A stretch of DNA of 64,000 nucleotides. Origin: Paraconiothyrium sp. Pb-2020. Its lineage: Eukaryota; Ascomycota; Dothideomycetes; Pleosporales; Didymosphaeriaceae. Below the pieces are notes generated by a model. The model did no database searches and was not told the origin of the DNA. It saw only the letters and a list, made by a program, of their open reading frames with translations. Below are positions 45,438 to 55,651 of this stretch, piece after piece. Position 1 is the first letter of the stretch, and every line of letters begins with the position of its first letter. The stretch is taken from assembly GCA_022419385.1 (NCBI GenBank), contig JAJUBI010000006.1, positions 1,488,001-1,552,000 on the forward strand, read 5' to 3'. Position numbers and translations under genes: made by a program.

Positions 45438-46522
45438 ATGTATATAGCAGACCTGGACGCCTTTGCAGTCACCACCACCCGGATGTTCGTATGCCTACCG
45501 AGTATGGCGTCCACATATCGCCCGAAGTACCACCACATCAAGGAAACCCCGGTTCCCAGTTGTGTCTGTGTCGACTGCATTATGAGCGAAGCCTGGCTGC
45601 CAGCTTTCCCTCTAAAACAGCAGCCCGTGAAGGAAGACGCCAATCTCAAGAACACGAAGTTTCCTATTCTCAAGAAAGAATTTTCCAACGCCCAGAACAC
45701 AACTAAAGGCCTTGTCAACTTGCTATTGACCAAGAATACCGACGCTGCACCCGAAAACCACGCGCGCTGGAAGATCCCTTCCGAGATGGAGGTATTCATG
45801 GCCAACTTCCAGGCGAAAATGAAGGAGAACGCACAAGCCGCAGCTACACGGGAGCATGCTACTGGTTATAGCTTCGATAGCCGCACTGGGCTTGTATCGT
45901 TACAGGCCAACAACCCGAGCGAGGTTTGCAAGTATTTCAACAATGGCATCGACTGCACAAATGACCATTGTACGCGTAAGCATATTTGTTCGATGTGTCA
46001 TGGCACTGGTCACGGCGCGCACAAGTGTATGGTCGACCTGAACGCTGTCCGAGAGAAGGTCAACGACAACTTAAAACCCAATACAGCCGTCCCGGTCGTC
46101 GATCAACAAACGTTCAACAGCACCCAACCATCGACAGCCCTTGGAACGTACTTCGGTATGTCCTGGAGATTCCTTCTCACACCACAGGATCAATGAATAC
46201 TAACAACTCACAGCACATCTGCCAAAATTTTGACAAGGCGACCAGATGCAAACGGACCATGTGCCGACACCAGCATGTATGCCTCAACTGCCACAGTCCG
46301 AACCACACCATTCGAACATGCACACCCTATGCCACTTATATCTGCGCCAAATATGACATGGATTTGAGATGTTTGTATAAACACTGCATACGCTGGCACG
46401 TATGCAACAATTGCAACCATCCTAACCACATTAACCTGGTATGCACGGACTATACGTATTATTCGCGATATGTTCAACAAAAGCGAAAGGTATATATGGC
46501 CTGGCTGCAAGCGTCAGCATGA
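45438..46522 (+). CDS. Protein with three tandem CCCH + CCHC zinc-binding modules
   Basis: Exons 45438-46155 and 46188-46522 join in frame to 350 aa, but the GTATGT...CCACAG intron would be only 32 bp, so a frameshift or a different model is possible. The C-terminal half holds three copies of the same compound module: C-x8-C-x4-C-x3-H immediately followed by C-x2-C-x4-H-x4-C. Copies start at VCKYFNNGIDC, ICQNFDKATRC and ICAKYDMDLRC; the second part of each is CSMCHGTGHGAHKC, CLNCHSPNHTIRTC and CNNCNHPNHINLVC. CCCH and CCHC knuckles generally bind RNA, so RNA binding is inferred. The N-terminal part is without recognised domain. The start codon is uncertain. Confidence 0.65.
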
Positions 46523-46698
46523 TGATGGTTCCGGAATGTCTGAGACAAAGTAGAATCGAAGTTTATTCACAAAGTGGACTACAGTACTTACTGCCAGCCA
46601 TAAAAATAAGTATATACGAATAGAATCTGCGTCCCTGCATCGCGCTGTCTTTCCCTCCTCCCGCCTTCAAAACATTAAACAGCATGGATAATGTAGAT

Positions 46699-47964
46699 TT
46701 AAACCTTGCCAACACCAGCAGCGTTCTGGATGGTGCTCGCGCTCGCCGTAGCAGCGGAGGCAACGTTCTTGCCTTTGAAGTTGGCGAGGAAAGCAGTGTC
46801 AGTGCCACCGAGGGTACCCGAGCTACCGAAAGCGTTTATCTGGCAAGTATGGCCGAGGTTGGCGCTGCAAACCGCATTCGCGCTTGTGGTCGGGCTGCCG
46901 AAGAAAGATCCCTTGTTCTCGAGAAGCGGCGTCACGACGTTCTGGAAAATGTTGCCCTCAGCGACAACCATGCTGCCGGCGCCGTTGTCGAACGCGTGCC
47001 CGCTGTTGGCATACCAGTAGTTGTTGACCGCGTGGATGAGCGAGTTTCCGCCCGTCTTGGGGCTGCGACCGGAGGTGTGGTGGATGTAGTTGCCCTTGAG
47101 GGTGACGAGGTCGGAAGAGCCCGTTAGGTAAATGGTCCAGTAGTGGTGGCCATCGCAGGTAGCGGACCAGGAGGTCACGCCATCGAACTCGTTGTTGGAG
47201 ATGGTAACGCGGTTGGAGGCACCGTTGCCGAGGACGACCATTTGGCGGCCGATGAGGGAGAACTTGTTATGGTCTGAAGTGGTCATTAGATGAGGTGATG
47301 GGAAGTGAGAAGGTGGGACTTACCGATCCAGACCTGGTCAGAGCCGTCAACGGCAATGGCATCTCCACCCCAGATGTACTGTGGGTTCAGCTCGGTAATG
47401 TGGATATTTTGGATAATGACGTTCTTTGCACCGTTGGCGATGCGGAGACCCTTTCCACGGAGGACACCCTTGGATCCAACGCCGATGATGGACTTGTTGG
47501 AGCCGACGGTGAGACCGCTGATACCAGCCTTGTCGTACGTGACCTTAATGGTAGTCGAGCCTGTGCCGGCATTGCCGTTGGTGCACCAGCTAGCCTGGTT
47601 GATGGCATCCTGGCCACCGTTTCCAGGGCACTTGTTTGATGCAGGCCTGCAGCCGTTCTCGGTGACCGTGCCCTCAGTGCCCTTGAAGTTGAACTCCTTG
47701 TCGAGGACAATGCAGCGGGCAGTGCTGTCAGCAAGCCAGGACTTGAGTTGAGAGGTGCTTGAGGGAACAGCACAGGCAGCGGAGCCTCCTCCAGTGACGC
47801 CCTTTGCGAAACCTAATTGATGCTTAGTCGAGTGTTCATCCATCGAGCATGGTCAACGAACCTTCGGCGGCACCCTTTACAGCATAAGTAGCCCTCTCTC
47901 CAATAACACCAGCCTCAATAGAGACGGCGCTCGCAAGCGCAAGAGCAGCAGCAGTGAACTTCAT
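46699..47964 (-). CDS. Secreted pectin lyase (polysaccharide lyase family 1)
   Basis: Exons 47964-47862, 47812-47324 and 47273-46699 join in frame to 388 aa. Signal sequence MKFTAAALALASAVSIEA. The parallel beta-helix body shows the PL1 pectin lyase landmarks: WGGDAIAVDGSDQVWIDH, the Trp-rich SWSATCDGHHYW that lines the pectin lyase cleft, and the catalytic Arg region HTSGRSPK. Trp-rich cleft residues and the lack of the pectate lyase Ca2+ Asp cluster favour pectin lyase (methylated pectin) over pectate lyase. Several Cys likely form disulfides (GCRPASNKC, SWC). Acts outside the cell on plant pectin. The first intron has a rare GTTCGT donor. Confidence 0.88.
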
Positions 47965-48644
47965 GTTTGGTCAAAGGATTCAAAGAATGGACGCTCCCTG
48001 AGCAGTAAAAACGAACGACTGTCTAGAAGACTTTGAAGAGTGAATGTATGCGATGTCCCGTGGGCGTGACCAGAATTCTTCCATGGCGGTATCCTCCATC
48101 TTATGTGGATGGCAAATTACAGCTCGTCTCCTCGAGCGAAGTACCTCGATAATTAATCCGCCTCTGGCAATTCTGGGCCGGTGGCGACCATCGCGAGAAC
48201 AGGGATGAGCTGTCGTTCTTTGTCAAGTGTCGGGTAGTGAGCTGCGCTATTAGCGGATAAGGGGCGTGCGTAGGAGTTCTGGGTGCATAGCGGCCAACTT
48301 AGCGTGCACCAGTGTTTCGGAGACCTTGTAGGGGCTCGGACGAATCACGAAAACGGTGGTGCGCCGAAACGCCGGCATGCCACGTTATCAATGTAATTTT
48401 GCTGCATTTTGTTTGGTGCCAAAACTGAGATTTCCTTTGGCGGACAGGCCTGATCTGCGTGATGCGTGGTAGGGGTGGAGGATGTTCCGCCACTTGGCGG
48501 TCGTACAAGAACACCAAGCTATCAACGGTGGGCACGTGCGAGCATGGTACCGACCAAGGAGGTGCCGAGAGCGTTTGGACGTGCGTGTATGAGGGGGGTA
48601 TATGTGATGCTCGGTCGACCCCTCCATGCTCCCTTATCATTTCT
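47965..48644. other. Promoter region of pectin lyase; no gene seen
   Basis: Spacer to the 3' end of the acetyltransferase gene. Short opposing frames at 48299-48640 have no recognisable content. Confidence 0.4.
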
Positions 48645-49314
48645 CTAATTCTCTGCCAATTTGGCCAGCGCCTCGCCCTCAGCCCTGAGTCCTACCCACT
48701 CCTTCTTCCGCGTTGCACCCAGACTCTCGTAGAACTCCAAGCTCGGAGTGTTCCAGTCCAAGCAGCTCCACTCGAGCCGCTGCCCGTTGATTCTAATCAC
48801 TTCCTTCGCACATGCCTTGATCAGCGCTTTGCCATATCCCCGCTTCCTGTATTTAGGTTTGACGAAGAGATCTTCGAGGTATACACCAGGGACGCCAGTC
48901 CAAGTGCTATAGTTGTAGAAGTAGAGAGCCATGCCGGCGATCTCATTCTCGGGAGCGACGAGGAGAAATGTGCGCGCGTAGCCAGGGCTGAAGGAGTCGG
49001 GCGCAGAAGCATCGTGAAACGCGAGCGTTTTGGTGAGGATCTCGGGCGTTGCTTTCACGGATGATACCGCCTTCTCGTATTCGGCGAGCTCGATGATGAG
49101 ATCGTAGATTGCTTGCACATCTATGAAGTACGTTAGATATACTGGAGAGCAGGGGTGTAGCTCTAAGATCCCAGTGCACAGATCATGATTCGTGGCGTCC
49201 AGCATAAAGCAATTCATGCCCATGGTGCGTGTGCAGTCTGGGTGCCAAATCGTCCATGGGTGTCTGCGTACCTTCACGCGTCGCGTGGCGAATGGTATAC
49301 CCGTCGGAAGCCAT
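48645..49314 (-). CDS. GNAT family N-acetyltransferase, SSAT/thialysine acetyltransferase-like
   Basis: Exons 49314-49272 and 49120-48645 join across a 151-bp intron to 172 aa. GNAT fold motifs: an N-terminal YTIRHATREDVQAIYDLI strand-helix; motif A (GVYLEDLFVKPKYRKRGYGKALI, with the R-x-x-G-x-G/A acetyl-CoA pyrophosphate loop); and a C-terminal DWNTPSLEFYESLGA block typical of the spermidine/spermine and thialysine acetyltransferases. A cytosolic enzyme acetylating a small amine such as a polyamine or lysine analogue is the likely function; the substrate is not settled by sequence. Confidence 0.85.
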
Positions 49315-49407
49315 GAGTGCTGTGAGTTTGTGCGGTAGGCTTGGATTGAGGTGCGCGAGTGGAGATTTATCGATGCGCCCTTTATGTGGCAAATGCTTTT
49401 GCGCGCC

Positions 49408-50808
49408 CTATGTACTGATCGACTTGTTGTTTCCGGCCGTTTTGCGAGGGGTACTAGCCCCACTTGCCGAACGGATCCCACGCTTGTCCTTGGCCCAAAT
49501 ATTCTTCGTTGCTAGTCGAACGGGGTGATCAGGTGGTAGAAAGTCGACATAAAACGGCACGGCAGTGTACTTCTCTTTCTTTGATTTCTTGCCCTTTGCT
49601 TTCTGGTAGTCTGAGAGGCTGGAATTGAGGAATTGCTTCACGCTTTCCTCCTCTTTTGCAAGCGAAGACTGGCGGAGTTCGGAATCATGTCGTTTGAGGA
49701 GATTGCCTTTCTCGTCTACTCCAGCAAAGAGATCATCATGGTGCGCTCCGGAGTTGAGCTCGGAGTTCATGCCGTTCAGACGACAGCCCCATACAGACTC
49801 CCATCTCTCGTATTGGTCGTTCCACTCCAACTTACTGCTGTACGTCAAGATTGCGGTATACATGCGTCTCATAAAGCGCGCATCTATCCGACGGGGACAA
49901 ACGCATGTATCGGCCTTGCTTGGTTTCTCTAAAACGAGAGCGTCCTGCACCAGCTTCGCAAATCGGTCTGCCTCTGTTAGCTCCTTTGGTGGTTGAAGCT
50001 CAACTGCCGGCGAGCGGTGTTTGACCAGGCTGATCTTTTGTTTTCCATTCGCCATAGCTTGTATTTGGTCGAACTCCTCGACGGGAAGCGGTGGGAGAAA
50101 TCGCGTCATGGTCTCGGCGTACCATCTTCTGACGTTGTTCCGAGCTCGTCTGATAGGCATGGGACGCTCCCATACGTTATTGATGGGCGTGTAGAGATGC
50201 GGTCGCTTGATCTCGCGTCCCAGTGCGATGCCGTTCTGGACTTGAGCCTTGATTGCCGTTTTCAATCTGCGATAACGGTCTGAGATCTGGATGTTGTAAT
50301 GCGTGGGGCTCGCCTTCCTTGGAGCGTCGAAGAAAGAAAGGAATCGCTCATTGCTGTAATAGAGCTTCTGCAGCGGCGAAGGCTCTTCAACTGTTGTAGA
50401 GTCGTCTGGGCGTAAGAGGACCTCTAAAAGCGCGTATTTGCGCTCGCCAACGCGACCATAGGTACAGTAAAGTATCTTCTGGAGGCAGAGATACTCTCCA
50501 TTGTTGGCACGCCGCAGGTAGTTCAGCCCCTTCTTGGCTTTGTACTGCATTTCACGTGTGCGGTCCTGGATGATCGAGACGTCCCGTCGCTTGCCGAAGC
50601 CTTGTCGTTTCTTCTCGACGGCCTGCGCGTGCAACGAAGGCGAGGCATTCTGGGCGGGCTGGTAGGCTCTGAAGCGGTTTACGATGTAGCGGCGAAAGTA
50701 GTGGCGGGCGTTTGCATCGGGCAGGTAGGAGGCTTCGCGAAGGAGGGCGCGTAGCAGGTGGACCGATTTGAGGTTCGACACCGTCTGCTGCGGTAACGGT
50801 GCCTGCAT
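49408..50808 (-). CDS. LYR motif-containing Cup1-like protein
   Basis: 466 aa, single exon, started at the ATG giving MQAPLPQQTV, because the upstream in-frame extension has no ATG. The N-terminal segment HLLRALLREASYLPDANARHYF then RYIVNRFR has the helical LYR-like pattern found in mitochondrial Complex I LYR proteins and in the fungal Cup1-like family. LYR proteins act with acyl carrier protein in Fe-S cluster and respiratory complex assembly; that role is only inferred here. The remainder is basic and helical with a Lys-rich C-terminus. Divergently transcribed from the MBP1-like gene. Confidence 0.55.
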   Translation of the reverse strand: MQAPLPQQTVSNLKSVHLLRALLREASYLPDANARHYFRRYIVNRFRAYQPAQNASPSLHAQAVEKKRQGFGKRRDVSIIQDRTREMQYKAKKGLNYLRRANNGEYLCLQKILYCTYGRVGERKYALLEVLLRPDDSTTVEEPSPLQKLYYSNERFLSFFDAPRKASPTHYNIQISDRYRRLKTAIKAQVQNGIALGREIKRPHLYTPINNVWERPMPIRRARNNVRRWYAETMTRFLPPLPVEEFDQIQAMANGKQKISLVKHRSPAVELQPPKELTEADRFAKLVQDALVLEKPSKADTCVCPRRIDARFMRRMYTAILTYSSKLEWNDQYERWESVWGCRLNGMNSELNSGAHHDDLFAGVDEKGNLLKRHDSELRQSSLAKEEESVKQFLNSSLSDYQKAKGKKSKKEKYTAVPFYVDFLPPDHPVRLATKNIWAKDKRGIRSASGASTPRKTAGNNKSIST

Positions 50809-51150
50809 CAGGAATGGGTGTACGTGGTGCAGCAAGCTGGGAGCGACGATGGTCGAGCCGGCAAACGCGTCCAATCAGCGCGGCCCAAGACGCGCACCCA
50901 CGCACACGGTGAACGCGCCTGCCCTCTCCGCCCGGCCAGGCCATCGCGACCGATTCCCCACCGCACTCATTGTGCACATCCCACACCGCCAGCACGCCGT
51001 CAACCCGCATTCTGGTGCTTACACAGACACAGCGAGCGCGTCACCCCTGCTGCTCAACCGTCAACCGACCGCCAGCCCGTCGCGACGCCCACACGCCCGG
51101 ATGCGCAGCGCCGACTGACCGCCGCTTCACACGCACACTCCCGCCGCAGC
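50809..51150. promoter_or_regulatory. Divergent LYR/MBP1 promoter with an MCB element
   Basis: GC-rich 342-bp promoter. An MluI cell-cycle box ACGCGT lies at 50865-50870, immediately followed by CCAAT (50871-50875). MCB sites bind MBF, whose DNA-binding subunit is Mbp1, so autoregulation by the adjacent gene is possible. Confidence 0.4.
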
Positions 51151-53813
51151 ATGCAAGTCGCGCGCGCAAACGTCGCCCAGTCCTTCCCCACGGGCTCGTC
51201 CTCGCAGCCTGCCATGTACGCCAACTCGCCGCACGGCATCATGGCTGCGCCTTCCTTCAACCGTTCCTTCTCCGACGTCAATGGCTACCAGCAGCACTCG
51301 ATGGACAAGCCCCAGATATATACCGTGCGCATGCCGAATCGCCTTTTCAGATACGTGAGCTAACCTCCCCAGGCTGTCTACTCGGGCGTTTCCGTGTACG
51401 AGATGGAGGTCAACCGCGTCGCCGTCATGCGCCGCCGCTCCGACGGCTGGCTTAATGCGACCCAGATTCTCAAAGTTGCTGGTGTCGACAAGGGGAAGCG
51501 CACAAAGGTGCTCGAAAAAGAGATACTGGTAGGCGAGCACGAGAAGGTCCAGGGCGGCTACGGCAAGTACCAGGGCACATGGATCAACTACCGCCGGGGG
51601 AGGGAGTTTTGTCGCCAGTATGGCGTCGAAGATATTCTCAGGCCGTTGCTAGATTACGACGTCAGCGCAGACGGGAACTCCGGCCAAGGAATCGAAACGC
51701 CGACCAAGGAGCAGGCCATGGCAGCAAACAGGAAGCGCTTCTACACCCAAAGTATGGATGGCCGTGGAGGAACTCAAAGCGTGGGCGGCACCTTCTTCTC
51801 CAACATCTCGTCTACGGCCACGAGTGCGCTCGCCGCCATGAACAAAGTGGCAAGATTGAACTCACCCGCACCGCCTCGCCCTGCGAGCTCCTCCCAGGGC
51901 CGCAGGTCCATGGGCCGACCGTCCCAGAACCCCATCGGAAGCCAGGACTCGTTCCGCGCAAGCAGCCAGCAGAGCATCCAAAGCCTGCCATCTGAACGCA
52001 GCTTTGGAGCCACCAATGGCCACACGGACTCCGCATACGGCACCGGCCTCGACGACATACAGGAGCCGCCTCGGAAAAGGATGCGCCCGTCACAGGAGGA
52101 ATCCTTTTCGCTTTCGCAATCGCAGCCCAATGGAGGAGACGTGGTCATGCAAGATCATGGCTCTCCTACGGAGCCGAACGAGTCTTTCTATCAGACAGGT
52201 CTGCCTGTCAATACACCTGACGGGGACGTGTCCACCGCATTACCACCGTTGCCCCATCCCAATGATAAGATCTCTGAAGAAAAGCAGGCCATGTTGACTG
52301 ATCTCTTCGCGGATCAGTCAAGAACAGACTTTACAAACCACCCCGCGATACTCCTTCTCTCTGGAGCTGACCTCGATATGCCAATTGACAACAGCTCGAA
52401 CACTGCTCTGCACTGGGCGGCAACACTGGCACGTGTGTCTCTGATGCGTCTTCTCGTTTCCAAAGGTGCAAATATTTTCAGAGGAAATGCGGCAGGCCAA
52501 ACGCCACTAATGAGTGCCGTTGCGGTAAACAACAGCCTTGATCATAGCTGTTTCCCGGAAACTCTTGAAATACTGGCTCCCCTCATTGAGCTACGCGATG
52601 CCCAAGGACGGACAATCCTGCATCACATTGCGGTCACATGCGCTATCAAGGGTCGAGCAGCCTCGAGCAAATACTACCTAGAGGCACTCTTAGAGTACTT
52701 GGTACGAAGTAACATCGGCGCCAGCCAAGCTCCCTTTGAAGGCACCGGCAACTACGCGAAACCCATCGGCCTGATGCGGTTCATGCAAGACATGGTGAAC
52801 GCTCGGGACAAGGCTGGCAATACCGCACTGAATCTTGCAGCCAGAATTGGAAACCGGAACATAATATCCCAGTTGATGGAGGTCCAAGCCGACCCTACAA
52901 TACCAAATCACAAGGGCACACGCCCAATAGATTTTGGCGTCGGCAGCGACGCCGACGTCGATATCCCCACGACCATCAGCAGTCCTAGTAAGGGGAAGGC
53001 GCCTCTAAGCAAAGTGGAAGAAACTAGTCGGGAAATACAGCCGCGTAGGTCTTCTTTAACATTCCAATGTCCTTCTACTAATGGAAGACAGTCATGAGCG
53101 GCATACTACAAAGTGCGAGCATGCAATTCACGCAGGAAGCTCGCCTGAAACAAGATAACATCGACCGCACCAACGAAGCCATAGCCCAGCTCTCTGCCCT
53201 TCAAAAGACAGAGCAACAACGACTAGAAGGTATAAGAGCGCGTATGCAAGCACGACAGGACCGCGCGAAACGCGTATCAAACCTCAAGCGATGGGTCGAT
53301 CTTCAACGCAAGAGTCTTTCCGTCAGCACCGATGCAAATCTTCGAGACAAGCGCCAGATCGGCTATGCCGATATCGAAGGCTCGAACCTCGCCATCTCAG
53401 CATCAGACCTCCCTAATCAGCTTCTCGTCGCTGGCGACCATCTCATTCGTAAGGCCTCCGATGGGCCCGCCTATCTGAATACGCCCTTGCCAGCAGATGC
53501 GGCCTTCCTCACGCAAACGAATACGAACACACTTGCAAACTTGCCAAGTATAGCGACGCTGAGGAGTAAGCTGGAAGTATATACCAAGATCAACAGCAAA
53601 TTAGCGGAAAGAAGTAGTATGTTAAAGGAAAAGGACGGGCAGCTGGAAGTCATGTATAGGAAGGTTGTTTCTCTATGCACCAAAGTCGATGAAGATAGAG
53701 TGGACAGCGTGCTGGACTTGTTGGTGCAGGCGCTCGACAGTGATCCGTTGGAAGGTGCGGATGTGGGGCGAGTAAAAGAATTTTTGAGGAAAGTCGAAGG
53801 TGTTGAGGCGTAA
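51151..53813 (+). CDS. MBP1: APSES transcription factor, Mbp1-like MBF subunit
   Basis: Exons 51151-51324, 51373-53044 and 53092-53813 join in frame to 855 aa. The APSES/KilA-N DNA-binding domain spans about residues 55-155 with VYEMEVNRVAVMRRRSDGWL and the TQILKVAGVDKGKRTKVLE and GTWINYRRGREFCRQYGV blocks. Ankyrin repeats follow at about 370-580 (for example NTALHWAATLARVSLMRLL and GNTALNLAARIGNRNII). The C-terminal about 200 residues form helices, as in Swi6/Mbp1 heterodimerisation. MBF drives G1/S transcription of DNA replication genes. The Mbp1 assignment (rather than Swi4-like) rests on the APSES motifs plus overall architecture. Confidence 0.88.
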
Positions 53814-54443
53814 GGATGTAAGATGTCCTGCCCTCCATGGGGTTTAGTCTTCGCGAAACCAACAGCGGATGTCTCATTCCGCGTGATTCTTGTCCGGTCA
53901 ATAGGCTTCCTCAGTTACGCGTATAGCGTTGGCGTAGGCGGTGTTGTTCTTCGCTGTACATATGCCATCACGAAGGTCGATCATCGGAAGCATTTCAGTT
54001 TATCGTCTTTCACTATGTCAACGCCCTTGTGTGATCTACCTTCTCCTACTTCTTTGGAACAGTGACACGCGGGTGGTCGTTCCACCCGATGATAGCTAGA
54101 AGCACGATCGTGAACCGGAAGCATCCTAGCGCTTGGAGCACGCCAGAAATCAAGCTCAGACCTCGAGATCACCCGGGAAGGATGGGCAACAACGAGATTA
54201 TCGTGCCCAACCACGGGACCACGTGCTTTATTTGTGTTGATTCTTGTGAGAATTACTAGTTGGATATCCTCGAGTTGACTCATAAATGCAAAGATCCTTC
54301 AAGAGATACGGTGAAAGACTGAAAGAGGAAAGGCAGGTCCACCACAAAAGAGACAGTGACCTATCGTGAAACGAGTATATAATCTACGCAAAGCCGGCAA
54401 AGGCATACTATGATGCCGCAGAAACCTCAAAAAGAGGCTGTTT
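53814..54443. other. Intergenic, no gene seen
   Basis: 3' flank of the MBP1-like gene and spacer to the tRNA. Small opposing frames near 54000-54280 lack features. Confidence 0.4.
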
Positions 54444-54541
54444 GGGACACGCCAGGAATCGAACCTGGGTCTCTGCCAGGAGTTTAGCTTGTGCATTTGC
54501 ACAGCTTCTGGTACAGCGCCTTGCCACTAGACCACGTGCCC
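54444..54541 (-). tRNA. tRNA with intron or insertion, isotype not assigned
   Basis: Reading on the minus strand, a 7-bp acceptor stem GGGCACG pairs with CGTGTCC (one G-T wobble) with discriminator C. The D arm is GTCT-AGTGGCA-AGGC and the T arm CCAGG-TTCGATT-CCTGG, with the normal RNA polymerase III B-box sequence. The anticodon region is 45 nt and contains a strong hairpin AGCTGTGC-AAAT-GCACAAGCT, a probable intron. The anticodon stem (CTGTA/GGCAG) has a mismatch and there is no clean U33, so the anticodon cannot be named; a decayed tRNA is possible. Acceptor and D arm resemble fungal tRNA-Pro. Confidence 0.7.
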
Positions 54542-55651
54542 TTTATCTAGTTTATCGACAGTATTGTTGCTAAATTACCATGTATAGAGGTGTAGAGAAA
54601 GGGGGGGAGGGATGGACTATAGTTTCCATACTACTTGCGGAGGGGCAAACCAGGTTGAAAGATAGCTTGCTGCATCATTGTCAAATATTATGGATCCCCA
54701 ATGCAATACTCGGTCTTTTAGCAAGGCACTATATGTGCGAATACACGTCCCTTCAATAGGCCATACCGACTTCAACCGAAAAGAGGACGACAAGTTGCGT
54801 TCTCATTGTTGGCTTTGGGAAGGAGTAGAAATGAAACGCAACGAGTCGGACGGACCCGAAACCTGAGTTCGAAAAGAAAGAGTCAATACAAACATAAAAG
54901 CTCGAGAGAGATTATAAAGCCAGCGATAGACTTCATTTCGGAGGGCGCCTTTGGGGCCCTTACCAACAATCAAGCAGTGATTTGCCAGATGATACTGACT
55001 CATCATCGCAGCGTAAATTGGCAATCCCGCGTTTCTTGAAATGATGGCCAACGCGATTGCGTGGACTAGAGACGTTTTATTGGCTCGATAATAATCGGCG
55101 GGGAAGGTATGTTGTGCTACAACGCCAACAATCCTAAGAAAAATTTATTCCTCGCCTGCTTCCGATGCGTATCCTTGATAAGACATAGATTGTCACGCTG
55201 AAATGAGACAGACACACCTAGGATTTAATGATATACAGTGTATTCCATCTTTGGAGAGATCTCACTAAAGTACTGCTGCCAACTGTTACAAGGCTGCCAT
55301 TCCTTTTCCTGCTAAACAAGCTCCTGAGCCTGATCAATCGTAGCCCTGCGCGATTGGCCTATTTGGTACCACTGCAGTGGATCGTCCTGCTACAAATTCC
55401 CAATGAAATCATACGGAACAGATGGGCCACATCCTATGGAGGTCCGCCATTCGGAGTCATATCATATGCGCATGCACGCCGAGTTACACCTTGCGATAAG
55501 CACTGATATTACTACCTTGTTGTCCTTGCCCCGCTGTTTCATCTTCATAGAAGTAACAAAACTTGCGATTGCGCACTATCAACATCAGAACATACACCAA
55601 CCAAACCTACCAAGCTTTTGAGCTTCATTTCGCCGAAAATATTCCACAGGT
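54542..55651. other. Intergenic, no gene seen
   Basis: About 1.1 kb between the tRNA and the ZNFX1-like helicase gene. AT-rich in places, with a G-rich run at 54600-54610. Short frames show no protein features. Confidence 0.4.
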
